64,000 nucleotides of DNA from Glycine soja (GCF_004193775.1 NC_041005.1:13797865-13861864); one strand, 5' to 3'. Shown: positions 46,276 to 59,070, counted from the first letter of the stretch. The notes: generated from the letters alone by a model not told the origin. Made by a program: numbers and translations.

Positions 46276-47538
46276 TATTGATATACCAAGTTTTAAGTGG
46301 CCAGCAAAATTCTCCACTACTGACATTGGACTATTTTGTTTAAACTTTAAAATTAATTTTAAAAAAAACATTTTAAATTTTTTTTAAAGAAAATAGTTTA
46401 TACAAATACATAAAAGAGTAAAAAAATATTATTTTATTAAAAATATGTTCTTTTAAATAAGTTTAATCAAACAGACGCGTCCTCATCATTCCTTAATTGA
46501 CCATATATTTTTTTTATCCTTTTGTATTTTGAATATATGGGAATAAAATTATTTTTAATTTAAATTATGCTTATTATGAATTTTAAGTAACTTTTAATTA
46601 ATTGCATTCTCTTACTCTTCAATTATATTTTTACTAATTTGGGACACTAAAGAATCCAAATTCACAATTTTCAGAATATTAGTTAATAGAATTAAATACA
46701 TTTTTATATTACTTGGCTTCATGAGATCATAAAAAAAAAAAAATAAGGATCTGACCATATTTGTTATTTTTTGAAATTTAATCTAATTCAAAGTTTTTAA
46801 ATTCTATATATGTCAATATCATCCTTAAGGAAAAAAATTAACATATACAAATCAAAATTTTACAACCTATATTAAAAAAAATTCAAGTTTTGAGAATAAT
46901 ATAAAGGTAATAAATTAATAACTTAATAAATCTTATTTTTTTATAGTTACAAATCATTCAAAATATCTTTTCTATAAATATTTAATATTAAAAAATAAAA
47001 ATAGTTATAAAGAAAAGATAACAAATGACAATTAAGAAAAGAATCTACTTTATTATATATATAGTATAATATTTTTTTTTTACTTTTAAGTATGATAAAT
47101 TTCAAAAAAATTTAATTATTAATTTTTTTCAAGAAAATGGGAAAAAGAATACCAATTTTTAATAAATTTAAAAACATGTACAGAACTTTTTTTTTTCCAA
47201 TACATCAGTGGTAAATATTGAAAAAAATCAAAATGTTATACTTTTAAATTTTTTTTTCTTCTAAATTTGTAAAGTAAAAAAATACAAGAAATCAATAGTT
47301 ATTAAAAAATAAAAATATATATTTTAATACTTATATTTATCATGAATAGAAAAAAATATACATCGATATAGTAAAAATGATTATTATTTTATGTTATTTA
47401 TATATTTTTACCTTTTTATATCTTTTTGTTTTTTTTTTCAAATTTTAATATCTATATTTATTTATTTATTACGGCTTTAACATAATAAATAACAAAATTG
47501 AGACCCAATAAACAAAGTAGGACTTAATCTTTTTTTTA

Positions 47539-47580
47539 CTAGTACGTAGACACATGCAATGGAAAATTAACATTTTATTA
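47539..47580 (-). other. Inverted Helitron-like 3' end
   Basis: The plus strand reads ACTAGTACGTAGACACATGC; on the minus strand this is GCATGTGTCTACGTACTAGT, ending CTAG|T as in Helitrons. The other end was not located, so only the terminus is called. Confidence 0.4.
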
Positions 47581-48365
47581 TTATTACAAGGTTGGTTCGA
47601 ATATAGGAAACATTCATGATCGTCCCATTGGATGAAAACACACTTCATACCTGCCTAATACCCGTACCAATATTTATTAACTAAACATCAATAAAAAATT
47701 TAAATATTTGAAGTATATTCATGATATATGTGATTATTTGTTAAAATAAAAATAATAAAAAATATAATTGAAAACAAAAAAATACAAATAAATTTGAAAC
47801 ATTTATATATACTAAAAGAATAATAATTTTGAATTATTTTTATTTATACTAAAATTAAATTAAAACAACCTAATTTATATATAATTAAATTTATTTAAGT
47901 ACTTCTAAATTACGTGTACATTTACATGCCCTATTAATAAGCATGTAGAGAAAAAATAATTTATTTTATCATAAGCAGTCATTCAACTTTTTATTTTGAA
48001 TTGGTAGCAGATTTTATTTGTAGGTATAATTTTTTTTTGTTATTCCTAATTACTATACTTATAAAAAAGGTGATCAATAATCAAATTTTTTGTCGGAGAT
48101 TAATCATCAGTAAAATATTGATGGATACTCCATACCAATGTCATATATAAACATCTATTGCTCATGCGCTGTTTAAATTTGTATTAAATATAGGAGAGAG
48201 AAATATAATATTTGTGAGTTAAGGAACTTATTAATAGAAATAGCCATTAGAGAAAAAAATTAATTGAGTTAGATAAGATTGAGATGACATAAATTGAGTG
48301 GTATATATCAACACTATTAGAGATGCTCTTATAACAAAAACTAAAAAAAAACTTAAAAAAAAAAT

Positions 48366-49314
48366 TATTTTACATTATTATTAAATTAAAATGATTGAAA
48401 AACTAACTTCTTTACATATATTAAATCAAGCAAATAAGTCATAAATTAATTACCTACTTTATTCAATTAACATAAGAATCGAAGTCAATAGTCATAAATT
48501 CTCATTGACTCCTTAAATAATTTAATTAAAATTTAATGTTAATTTTAATTTATTTTGTAGTACTTTATGTAAAAAAATATAGATTTTGTAGTACTTATGT
48601 AGTTGTGTTAATTTAAATTTAAATCTTATCATAAATATTAAATATTGAAAATGTTGATATTTTATTCAAATACTATTTTTAATTTTTAATTTATGAATTT
48701 ATATTTTGAATTTACTTATATGGATTTTAATTGATGTTTTTTTATTTACTTGAAATTTCAAATTTAAGTGTATCATTTTTTGTTAATTAATATAAGTAAA
48801 AACTGATATACATTAAATTAAATTAAAATACTACTTATAATTTATTAATTTTCTTATCCTGATTTAATTATGTTAGTAAAATATTTATCATTAATTATAT
48901 GACAAATAATGGTAACAATTCCAATTTAATTTACTAAAGGTAAATTAATTACCGTGATAATTATAAAATGTTGAAATTTAAATTATCAGAAAAATAATAA
49001 AACATAAAATTAGTCTACATGGTAAAATTTCTAATATTATTTTATTATTTTCCATTATAATTAAACTAAAATTATTGAAGAACTAATGCCTTTTCTTATA
49101 TTAAATAAAATAAATAAGTCATCAATTAATTACCTACTATATTTCAATTAACATAAGAATAGCGGCCAATAGTCACAAATTCTCATTAATCACTTAAATG
49201 ATTTAATTAAAATTTAATGTTAATTTTTTATATATATTGTACTACTTATGTTAATTGAAATTTAAATTTTATTATATATATTAAATATTCAAAAATGTTG
49301 ATATTTTATTCAAA
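48366..49314. repeat. Diverged direct duplication (about 0.3 kb, 650 bp apart)
   Basis: The block at about 48366-48670 matches about 49030-49314. Shared phrases are AATTAATTACCTACT, CAATTAACATAAGAAT, CAATAGTCA-AAATTCTCATT and TGTTGATATTTTATTCAAA. Similarity on the right copy stops exactly where the Helitron-like end begins (49315). Confidence 0.75.
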
Positions 49315-49360
49315 CTAGTATGTAGACCGTGTAATACATGAACATTAACAATATTTTATT
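49315..49360 (-). other. Inverted Helitron-like 3' end at an A|T site
   Basis: The plus strand reads CTAGTATGTAGACCGTGTAA; its complement ends ACACGGTCTACATACTAG, resembling the Helitron terminus at 46011. The sister copy of the duplicated flank (48670) reads CAAA|TACTA at the same point, so the insertion sits precisely between A and T, as Helitrons do. Confidence 0.55.
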
Positions 49361-50030
49361 TTAAGAAATATAATTTTATATTGTTTAAGATCAATACAGA
49401 GTATGATTCATTAATATGTAAATTTATTAATTATTTGTTTTAATATTTATTATAAAAAGGACTATAAATTTTAATAATATTAGTGAAATTAAGTATGATG
49501 ATGTTTATTTTGATGTTAATATTGTGGCGACATTTGTATTTTTAGTATATATAAATCAATAACTCAAATGATAATTTTTAAATATAAATGTTGTATAAAT
49601 ATTTTAATGAATTTTACAAATAATTTGATATTATGGAGACTAAATGGTTATTAGGGATCAAAGTGACATAAGGTGATTTAGGATAATAGTCTCTTATCAT
49701 CACCTTACATGAAGATGCGCCATGTATGTATTTTATAAACATTTGCAAGTATATGAATGATATTCACGAAAATTTCTTAAAATAAAGTTAAAAAAAATAA
49801 AACTAAATCAAGAATTATCATGTTAATATTATAGTGATATTAAGAGAAAATATTCACTTGAATATTATAATGAGCATATTGAGCATCCAAAAATATTTTT
49901 TAAAAGAAAATTTTGCTAACAACTACTTGAATTAATTAATAAACATTTTTAATACCATATCAAATAATTTTAACTATTGAAAAATACACTTTTGTTGATA
50001 TAATAAATATTTATATTTCTTTTTTTTTCT

Positions 50031-50031
<1 letters not shown>

Positions 50032-50100
<69 letters not shown>
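50032..50100. repeat. (AAT)n microsatellite
   Basis: About 23 uninterrupted AAT units. Confidence 0.95.
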
Positions 50101-50101
<1 letters not shown>

Positions 50102-52221
50102 GAGAATATTATATTTTGATTTACACATTTATTTTCTCATTTTGTCCTTAAAACCACCTTTTCAATTTTTTTTATCCCTATAACCACTCTCTTCAACCAA
50201 CCCACACCCTACTCACATCCTAAAAATCACTCAATATTATTTTTATTTTTCAAAAAAGACATGGTGTGCCTTGACCCCTTGGTTATAAGAGTGAGAAAGT
50301 TAATAATTAAAAATTATATTATATATTTTATTAAATATTTTGAACCATTTCTTCATCTCAATTAATTATCATTTCAATGGCATTTAGCAAAATAATTATT
50401 ATTTTTAAAAATAAAGTTTGTCATATTTACAAGTAATTTTAGAAAAAAAAATAATATACGAATAATTTAATGAAAATCTTATAACAATATAAAGAGAAAA
50501 TTATAATCATACTTTATGTGTTTTACTTCAAATTACACTTGCATTTCCTTTTTTCCCAATCTACAAAAGATTCCCTAACCTCTTTGTTTCTATTATAGAA
50601 ATGTATCTCTTTCTTAACATAGTGTTAACTCTTTTTATATATTTGGTCACATGAAAAACATGTATTTTTTAAGAATATTTTTATCTCAAAAACGTCCCTA
50701 TGTCCTCCAAGAAATAAGATAAGTTGAAATAAAAGTTATGTTATTGATATAACTTTTTTTTTTTGTCATTGTACATAGTCTTTGTTTAGCATCAAATATT
50801 AAAACTTATTGCTCTTTCTTGACTTAATTATGAATAATGAAATGTACAATTAAAGGTAGGTGAAAATAACCTTTAAAAGATAAAGTTGAGCTCCAAATGA
50901 AAAATTAACTTCGTTTATTTTTATTACTTCAATTAAAATATAATTGTTTATAATTATCTTAATCAATTAAAATCACAATATATATCAATCATAATTAATA
51001 GAATCATATATTTTGATAAATAAAAATAGAATTTTTAGCAACATTTAGTAATTAGCAACATTTTTTTAGATTGAATAATTTAATTTCCAATAATACGCAA
51101 ACTTTAATATTTAGTTTTTTTTCTATTTTAAATGTTATTTGAATTTATTTCCTTTTACTTGCAAAAAGTCTCCTATTAAACTCCATTATTTTTAAAATTA
51201 TTTAAATATTTAAACAAAAATTCCCCTAAAACACTAAATTCTTCTCCCAAAATTATCATCCAAATAAAGCCCCCATTTAATTTTTTTATTTTTTATCACA
51301 TTTTTTTCCGTTAAAATTGATATTTTTTAAATATATCTTAGTATCTACATTATATAACACACCACATAATAACAAAAATAATAATAACACACACGTGTAT
51401 TTTTAATTTTATGAATTTTGTGTGTATATTTATAATTCATTTTAATTTTTCCCATTATAATAATGTGTTAGTGCCTTGGATGAAAACATACATTGTAACA
51501 TTCTATTTCTAAAATTATTTTTTGGTTTAAAAAATTTTAAAATATATTTTTTGTTTAAATTTTGATTTTAAAAATTTAATATTTAATAAAATGATTTTTA
51601 GTATTGTTTTAAAAATTATATTGTTTTTCTGCCTTTATTTTCTATTGTTGAATTTATTTTTTTGTTTCATTGTTTCAATTTTTTTTTAAAATTCTTTGTC
51701 TCTAATTTCTTATGCTTTTGTTATTCAAGAGAATCTTTTTTTAAGAAATCAAATTAAAAAAAATATTTTTATGTTATTTTAAAAATTATTTTTCATTTCA
51801 GGGTTTATTTAAAATGAACAATTATTTGACATAGGCTAACACATTTAAAATGAGTATTCATTTAAAATTAGTTTTACTTTTTTTTTTTATCAGTAAATCT
51901 GTTTCACTTTTAAAATTACCAATTTTACATATAAAACCAAAATGAGTTTTTAAATTATGTGAATGACCATTTATTATGCATCAACTACTTGTTTGGGGTT
52001 GGTCAAATTAACAATATATCCGGCTTGTTATTAGAAAAAAAATAACCCGTGAAATTGGGAACCACTTTTGTGTCATTTCATTTTATTTTGTGTTACATGT
52101 ATCCTTTCAACTCCTATGTTTTGATAGAGTATTTAAAGAGGATAATTCATTTTAAACGGGATATTGAATATATGTCATTATTTTAAATTTTGGGTTTGGA
52201 TAAAAAAAATTAAAGAGAAAT

Positions 52222-53165
52222 TGATGTAGCTCCATGTGGAACTTGTAAGCCTTGGATCTTTTTCATCAATGAATTCCTTTGTTTCTTGAGGTTTGATTGC
52301 AGTGGAATGGAGAAGGAGAAAGATGAATGAAGATGTCACTTAAGTATAAGATGAGTCTAGAAGAAGCTCACCACCATAAGAAGCCATGGATAAAAGCTTG
52401 AAGGTAGAAGAAAATGAATGAGGGGAGAGGAAGAGAAGAATACGAAATTTAATGCCTCTAAAGAGGTTTGAACTTTGAAGTGTAATTCTCAAATGATCAA
52501 AGTTGAAAAAATGCATACACATGATCTCTATTTATAGCTTAAGTGTCACACAAAATTAGAGGATTTGTGGAGCCAAATTTTGGAGCCAAAATTTCACTAA
52601 TTATGATTAGTGAATTTTAGCTATGGTTCAGCCCACTAATCCAAGATCAAGTCCAAGATTCTCCACTAAGTGTGTTTAAGTGTCATGAGGCATGTAAAGC
52701 ATGAAGGACATGCACAAAGTGTGACTATATGATGTGGCAATGAGGTGTAGCAAGTAAATACTCACCTCCCCCACTAAAATTTAATTGGATTGGGCTTCTC
52801 CCAATTCAATTAAATTTATTTCTCAACACACACATCAAATATTCACTTAATGCATGTGAAATTACAAAATTACCCCTAATACAAAAACTAGTATAGGTGC
52901 CCTAAAATACAAGGGCTGAAAAATCCTACATTTCTAGGGTACCCTACCTACATTATGAAGCCCTAAATACAAGAACCAAATATAATGATATCCTAATCTA
53001 ATATATACAAAGATAATTGGACCCAACCTTGGCCCATGAGCTCAAAAATCTACCCTGAGGTTCATAAGAATCTTAGGACCTTCTTCAGTAGCTCTAGCCC
53101 AATTCTCTTGGAGTCTCTTGCTCATGACTCTAGTGATTGGTCATTTCCTAGGGAGGATTGCATCA
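52222..53165 (-). mobile_element. Solo LTR, 944 bp, TSD GAAAT
   Basis: Plus-strand ends are TGATGTAGCTCC and GGATTGCATCA, giving a TGATG/CATCA inverted terminus. The 5-bp flank GAAAT is exact on both sides (52217-52221 and 53166-53170). No interior genes were seen. The strand is a tentative choice from resemblance to legume LTRs that begin TGATGCAATCC. Confidence 0.85.
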
Positions 53166-53170
53166 GAAAT

Positions 53171-54727
53171 TGAATATCTATCATATTTATAAGGAATTTC
53201 AAGCAAAAAAAAAAGGAAGAATTTGAAATTCACATAAAAATTATGGAATTTTAAATAAGCATTTTAAATCCTTCAAATTTCAAATTTTCTAAAATTTTGA
53301 AATTCTCCATCCAAACACATGACTAATGTAATATATGTTAGTCTTTTAAAACTCATTCTATTGAATACATAATACATGATTAATTTAAAAAAACATTACA
53401 CTTTTTTTTAATGAAATTCCATTTTTATTTTTTTAGAAAATAATAAAGTATAAAAAGCAAGCCTACAAATTAGTGAATTTGGTTTTAATTTTTCTACATG
53501 TCACTTTGTTGATTTAAAACATAAATTTGACTATATGTATAATTGATAGAAGGTTTTTCTTTTTTAATTTAATGTGGAGAGTGTATTTACATATGATTCA
53601 CTATAATTTAGGTACGTTAATAAATTATTAATGAGTTAATCTACTAACAAATGAAAAAAGAGAAGGCTACAGGAGGAGAGAGAACAATGAATGAGAAGTT
53701 ATTAACTTATTATAAAGAAAATGTGTTAGGGGTGTAACAAAATCAAGAATAAGTTTTTGACAGGTGATTTTAGACGAGGGGATGATGCAAAAAGAGAAAA
53801 GAGAATGGACAGAGTGGTGTTAATGTTATGTCATTGAATCACCTATTTTTTTTAGCAAAAAATTAGATTTTTATTATTGACAAAAGAAGAAGAAATAAAT
53901 ATGTGAAATTGTAAATTACTTTTTGTGTTATTTCTTTTTATTTTGTATTGCATCTATTATTTTCATTCCAGTGATACAATTATTTTAAACTTCAATAAAT
54001 AAAATTATAAGATCAAACTATAAAGACGTAACAAAATTATATTCACTAAAATTGCAATTAACTATTTTTAAAATTTAAATGGAAATCAATCAAATTATTA
54101 TATAACAACTGTATAAAAATTTATTATTTGAATTAATGAAAAAAAACATGGAGTGTTATTAAAAAAAGAAAATTACATATGATTAATCATTAATAGGTAC
54201 AATATACCTAAAATGGATACCTGAAAATAACAAAAATATAAAATTCATATTAATTGTGTTGCTTCTACTTTTACTATAATTTAATCGTCTTTTAGATAAT
54301 TCATTTGTCTTTGTTCCATGGTCATTCTTGGGCTTCTATTTCTTGTATGTTTCATCCATGTTTTTCTTTGTGGTTTGTTCTCTTGATTGTTGAGTATTTA
54401 AATTATCCATTCTTTGAAAGAAAATTTTTCTTAAATTAATGAAAAAAATAATAAAGAATATAAAAAGATAAATAGAAGGTTAACAATATATTTGAAATGA
54501 ATTATTATGCAGCTTAGTTGTGATATAAACGTGAAATGCACATAAAATATTAAAAAAAATTAAAATAGACACATAAAAAATTAAAAGCAATGGTATCATA
54601 TCGTGTAAAAAAATCTTACATCTAAAGACTAATCTGAATATAAAGTAAAAAGAAAGTGACAATAAATAAAAGATGAAATAAAAAGATTAAATGTGATTAT
54701 ATATGATACCTAAAACTGTTGGATGGA

Positions 54728-54806
<79 letters not shown>

Positions 54807-55201
54807 GAAACTAAAGGGGTTTAGGCAATTACTACAGGTCAAGAATGGGACAGTGCGGAGTGTAGGTGTAGCTCAATTTTCTTTTATCAATAATTTTTAA
54901 ATTTCAAAATCAAAATTAAAAGCTTTACATTGCAATTTGTAAGAATTTGTATTTTTAAATTTACCAATTTAGAAAAATTATTTCGATGCATGATATACCT
55001 TTGAATTTCAATATCGATGTTTAATATAAAGGTAAATGTTAAATATTTGCGATATAAGGAAATACTAAAACACTAAGTTATTTAAGAATTCTCTACCATT
55101 TTTGAAATATATAGTCCAAACACGATTTTATTCCTTTTGCTTAACGAAGACTTATAATTTATTCATTTTTAAAAGCCCTATATTTTACAAGCACTCTACA
55201 A
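53171..55201. other. AT-rich intergenic DNA
   Basis: No gene was recognised. It contains the TA tract at 54732-54804. Confidence 0.55.
54732..54804. repeat. (TA)n microsatellite
   Basis: About 36 TA units. It produces an artificial Tyr-Ile open frame. Confidence 0.95.
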
Positions 55202-55828
55202 GTGAAAATCATTGGATTTGTGGATTTACTATGGAGAAAAACAACAAACTTTGCACGATCTCCAATTAATACGTGCAAAAGAAAAGCCATTGGAAACCGT
55301 ATGAATTCTTACCAAGACAAATCGCCAATCCCTCTAAACTCTGCAATCAACAATCAACAATCAACAATCAACAAAGTTCCTGAAAAGTCGACAAAGTCAA
55401 ACTACCATCCTATTCAATCTTTCTCTGCTTTATTAAGCCAAAACAAATAAGGTCAACAGGTGATACACTTTCCTCTGTGCGAGCTGCTTAGATACTTTTT
55501 AAGTTGTCAGAGCATAAATGGGGAAAAAGGCAAAAGGACGAGGGCACAAAAAGCAATGGAGAAAACATAGAAGAAGCAAAAATTATTGAAAATGAAGAAG
55601 ACTTGCTCATTGAAACTCATCTTCAAGCTAAGTTCAAGTGTGAAAAAAAAAAGGTTTTGTCAATCACAAACAAAGCCACAAGAAAATAAAGTATTTAAGC
55701 CAAGATGATGAAAGCAACAACAATAGCAACAAAATGTTTTTGAAATTGAAGAAAAAGCTAAGCATGAGTGCCTATATTGTTCCAAAATATTTGAATTTGA
55801 ACAAGCACTAGGGGGAACATATGAAGGT
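55202..55828 (+). pseudogene. C2H2 zinc-finger (QALGGH, ZAT-like) gene remnant
   Basis: The strongest piece is at 55735-55828: HECLYCSKIFEFEQALGG, matching the plant C2H2 finger core C-x2-C-x-F-x-QALGGH except that the zinc-binding His is lost (GGTYE). Upstream, KFKCEKKKVL at about 55625 fits a previous finger missing its second Cys and all of QALGGH. KLSEHKWGKRQKDEG at about 55500 fits the conserved L-S-x-x-K-W motif of ZAT1/4/9-type proteins. Stops lie near 55448, 55489 and 55689. Intact relatives are nuclear transcription regulators. This copy cannot bind zinc normally and is dead. Confidence 0.6.
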
Positions 55829-55871
55829 ATAGTTATCAAATTTTATGATTGCTAATGAACATCTATAACTA

Positions 55872-55980
55872 ATTTGTATGGTTTCAACATCTCACAAGGG
55901 AGTGATTTCCTCTAGAAGATAAAAAGATAATTTGTATGGTTTCAACATATCACTAGGGAGTGATTTCTTTAAATTTCACT
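55872..55980. repeat. Two tandem copies of a 57-bp unit
   Basis: AATTTGTATGGTTTCAACAT at 55872 repeats at 55929, each followed by GGGAGTGATTTC. Confidence 0.85.
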
Positions 55981-56637
55981 ATGCAATTACGCTGGTAAAA
56001 CTTCATATATTTTTCACCTATATACAATTATACATAGGGTAGTCACTTTCAGACATTATATACTTTTCTGGTTTTAACAATTTTAACATTTTGATATAAT
56101 AGGCCTATAAAAGGTTACATAACTTGTAGTGGATATTGTTAGAAATTTTATGTTACTTTCTGTTTGTTGGTTATATGAGATATTGATTGAGAATCTAATG
56201 AATAATGGTTTATAGACGTTCATTTGTTCTTGGAAAGAAGAGGATTGAGATTTCATCTTAGATGTTTGAGAAAAATTCCTATTCCCTTTTAAGAGACACA
56301 ATAACTTGGAAAATCATTGATTCATTTTAATTGGAATTAATTTTGTATCTTGAAAACAATAACTAATGTGAGCAAATCAAAGTTACACAAATGTACCTAT
56401 CACACAAGCTATAAAAGAATATGGAATATTGTCAAATTTGAACCCAACGAGTATTTCTTTCATCTATACTCGCATTATATATCTATTATAGTTTATAAGC
56501 ATTATTGCATTTTTGTTCTCTTTAATATGTATTATTATGTGTAATTTTAGTCTCAAAGTTTTTTACAAACTAATTATATTTCTTTAATTTTAAATTTACT
56601 ACCTCTACCAATTTTAATCTACCTAACTGATGTGAAC

Positions 56638-57174
56638 CTGACTAGGAGCGGATTGCTTGATACAGACTTTAGAGTTTTGGATGACGCCACTTCCAGTGAA
56701 GGAAGATAAGTCAAGGTAGATGCCATTTCCAGTGAAGGAAGATAAGTCAGGGTAGACGCCACAAGGATTACCTTGATAAGTCTGAGATTGGTTCAACAAG
56801 GAACTCAGAGAGAAACTCTTACCAAATTTTATCAAATGCCAAAAGTTTTTCCTTATTGAAAATAAAACTCAATACTTATAGTGTATCTGAACAAAAAGAT
56901 AAAAATAGACATGTGCCTTCTAAACAGGTTGGGCCAAAATTACAATAAAAAAAAATTATAACTAAAAATATATTTAACTTGGGCCTTCAAATTAGTTTGG
57001 GCCTTCAGCAACAATTAATTGTCTTGAGAGTGTCTTTACCTCTAGGCCTTCATCCTTCTCCACTTGGGCCTTCATCCTTCTCCACTCGGAGGCTTTGTCC
57101 TTCTCCACTTAGGCCTTCGTCCTTCTCCACTTGGGCCTTTAGCCTGTATTTGGCCAGTTTCATGATTCTCATCA
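56638..57174 (-). repeat. 3' LTR of the gypsy derivative
   Basis: The 537-bp LTR starts TGATGTGAACCTGACTAGGA and ends GATTCTCATCA on the plus strand. It differs from the 616-bp 5' LTR mainly by having two rather than four 36-bp units (56685-56756). Confidence 0.9.
57045..57142. repeat. 21-bp tandem repeats in the LTR
   Basis: About five units of GGCCTTCATCCTTCTCCACT or variants. The same array recurs in the 5' LTR near 59583-59680. Confidence 0.85.
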
Positions 57175-57974
57175 TTCCCTCCTTCTTGGAAAACATTTGT
57201 CCTCAAATGTCCAAGATCATTACCGGGTTCAAGTACCACTTCCTTCCTTTTCTTGTGGGCTTGCTTGGCATAGCTTTCATTCTTCTTTGCAATTTTCACC
57301 TTCACTTGGTCATACAATTTTTTTACATACGCAACTTTGGTCTGTGCATCCTTATGCTGAGTCTCTTGGGGTTTGCTGTTGGAAGTTGGCCTATTAGGCA
57401 ATGAAGCTTCTGGAAGGAGATCAACTTGATGTTCTATGCCTCTTGAAGGTGGCAGTCCATGAGAAATCTCCTTAGGAAAGACATTTTTAAATTCCTGCAA
57501 TAAGGGTTGAACACTAGGAGAAATAGAAATAGTAAACTCATTAGAATTATCAGTAGAAATTTTACTGTCTTTGCAATACTGTAGATTGAGTGGTTCATGA
57601 GCAGGTAACACTTTCCTCACTTCACTCGCCTCTGCAAAATAATTAAATTTTCTCTCATGTGTATCACTCTCTCTCTTATGTGTATCACTCTTTTCCTCGG
57701 GTGTATCACTCTTCTTTTTCATATTCCTTTGTGGTGTCTCACTATTTTCTTTCTCTTGTTCTCTCTTTTCTCTCATTCTAATTTGGTCATCACACACTTC
57801 TCTAGGGGATAGAGGTTTAAGAGTAAACGAGGAAGATTTGGCTATTCGTCTGTAGGGCTCTTCTTTGTTACGGTTCAACAAACGTTGCATTTGTGTAGTC
57901 CACGCGTCCAGAAATAAGCGCTGAGATCCGTCCAGTTGATGATATACACCACCATTGTCACCAGCTCTTGCCAT
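57072..57974 (-). CDS. Fused Gag/RT/integrase-tail ORF of the gypsy derivative
   Basis: A single uninterrupted 300-codon frame starts at ATG 57974. Residues 1-60 are Gag-like (YHQLDGSQRLFLDAWTTQMQ). Residues 60-145 are charged and repetitive. Residues about 155-206 match the segment before and at the start of gypsy RT (FKNVFPKEISHGLPPSRGIE, then VDLLPEASLPNRP). At about 207 it jumps to an integrase C-terminal stretch (VKKLYDQVKVKIAKKNESYA, VVLEPGN). Residues from 267 onward are encoded inside the 3' LTR and end in PSGEG repeats. Catalytic protease, RT, RNase H and integrase motifs are all absent. Open reading after such large in-frame deletions could be chance, recent origin or selection; nothing decides. 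Confidence 0.7.
   Translation of the reverse strand: MARAGDNGGVYHQLDGSQRLFLDAWTTQMQRLLNRNKEEPYRRIAKSSSFTLKPLSPREVCDDQIRMREKREQEKENSETPQRNMKKKSDTPEEKSDTHKRESDTHERKFNYFAEASEVRKVLPAHEPLNLQYCKDSKISTDNSNEFTISISPSVQPLLQEFKNVFPKEISHGLPPSRGIEHQVDLLPEASLPNRPTSNSKPQETQHKDAQTKVAYVKKLYDQVKVKIAKKNESYAKQAHKKRKEVVLEPGNDLGHLRTNVFQEGGNDENHETGQIQAKGPSGEGRRPKWRRTKPPSGEG
57175..57189 (-). other. Polypurine tract
   Basis: The sense strand reads CCAAGAAGGAGGGAA immediately before the 3' LTR start (TGATG), the expected plus-strand priming site. Confidence 0.85.
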
Positions 57975-58204
57975 GATTAAGGAATAAAGAATTTTGCAGT
58001 AAATTAAAAAAAAAATTCAGGACCTCACCACACTCTACTCACGCGTTTCTCTCTTTGATGGTAGTTCACTCGTGTTTGATGCTCTCAATATAGGCTTTTG
58101 TGTAATGTATTCCCTCTTGCCTTTTACCCCTCGTGTTCCCTCTTAAGTTCCTAGATGGACAGAATTAGACACACAAGGTAATATAAACTAAAAGGAAAGA
58201 CAAT

Positions 58205-58440
58205 ATAATTATCAGAGTAACATATTTGATTTGGGATAACAACTTGGACTTGATTTGGATAGCAGATTGGATTTGATTTGGATAACAGATTAGATTTGAT
58301 TTGATTTGGATAAAAAAAATTGATTTGATTTGATTTGAATAATAGATCAGATTTGGATAACAAATTAGATTTAATTTGGATAACAGATATGATAACAAAT
58401 AAGATAACAGATAGGATAACAGATAAGATAACAGATATGA
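58205..58440. repeat. Short GATAACAGAT / TTGATTTG repeats
   Basis: Irregular runs of TTTGATTTGGATAACAGA and GATAACAGATA in the 5' untranslated part of the gypsy derivative. The minus-strand Tyr/Leu/Ser- and Ile-rich frames are products of this repeat. Confidence 0.8.
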
Positions 58441-58878
58441 CAAGTAAACTTCAAATGCTCATAACTTTTGCTACGGTTGTCTGTTTGAGGCCCACTATAT
58501 ATCAAAACGCTCAGAATTCAGAGGAGAATCTAGATAAGGGGTTTTGTTCCACGATTTTCTTTCCAAAAAAACACCTCTAAATGCCTCAATTTCGTGTTCA
58601 AAGATCAAACACCCACATTTTTTTTTCAAAATTTTTGCATCTTTTTTTTTTGACACAGTGTGAAAGACACAAGAAACAAGAACAAGAACGTGACAAGAAC
58701 AAGAACAAGAACGAAACAAGATGTAAACAAGAACGCAAATAACAGAACACAAGACGCAAACAAGAACGAAACAAGATGTAAACAAAAACGCAAATAACAA
58801 AACAAGGACAAAACACGAACCTGGACAAATTACAAAGAAAAATAATAGGATAGGATAGAACCTGTATCAAGAGCCGAA

Positions 58879-59070
58879 GCTTTGATACCAGATGATGTGA
58901 ACCTGAGTAGGAGCGGATCGTTCGATACAGGCTACGGAGGTTTGGATGATGCAACTTCCGGTGAAGGAAGATAAGTCAGGGTAGACGCCACAAGGATTAC
59001 CTTGATAAGTCTGAGATTGGTTTAACAAGGAACTCAGAGAGAAACTCTCACCAAATTTTATCAAATGCCA
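58879..59070 (-). repeat. Extra partial LTR with its own primer-binding site
   Basis: Bases 58893-59070 repeat the first part of the LTR (TGATGTGAACCTGAGTAGGA to TTTTATCAAATGCCA) with one 36-bp unit (58950-58985). It is preceded by a PBS-like GCTTTGATACCA at 58879-58890 (complement TGGTATCAAAGC). It directly abuts the real PBS and 5' LTR. Confidence 0.85.

Larger units (their letters stand above)
46276..52216. other. Very AT-rich gene desert
   Basis: No protein-coding or RNA gene was recognised over nearly 6 kb. Defined structures are two Helitron-like ends, one diverged duplication and one AAT microsatellite, listed separately. Confidence 0.6.

Noticed and set aside
54703..54900. Open frame with a Tyr-Ile repeat protein
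   Set aside because: Created entirely by the TA microsatellite.
58151..58954. Several minus-strand frames rich in Leu, Ser, Phe and Tyr
   Set aside because: Products of short repeats in the untranslated part of the gypsy derivative.
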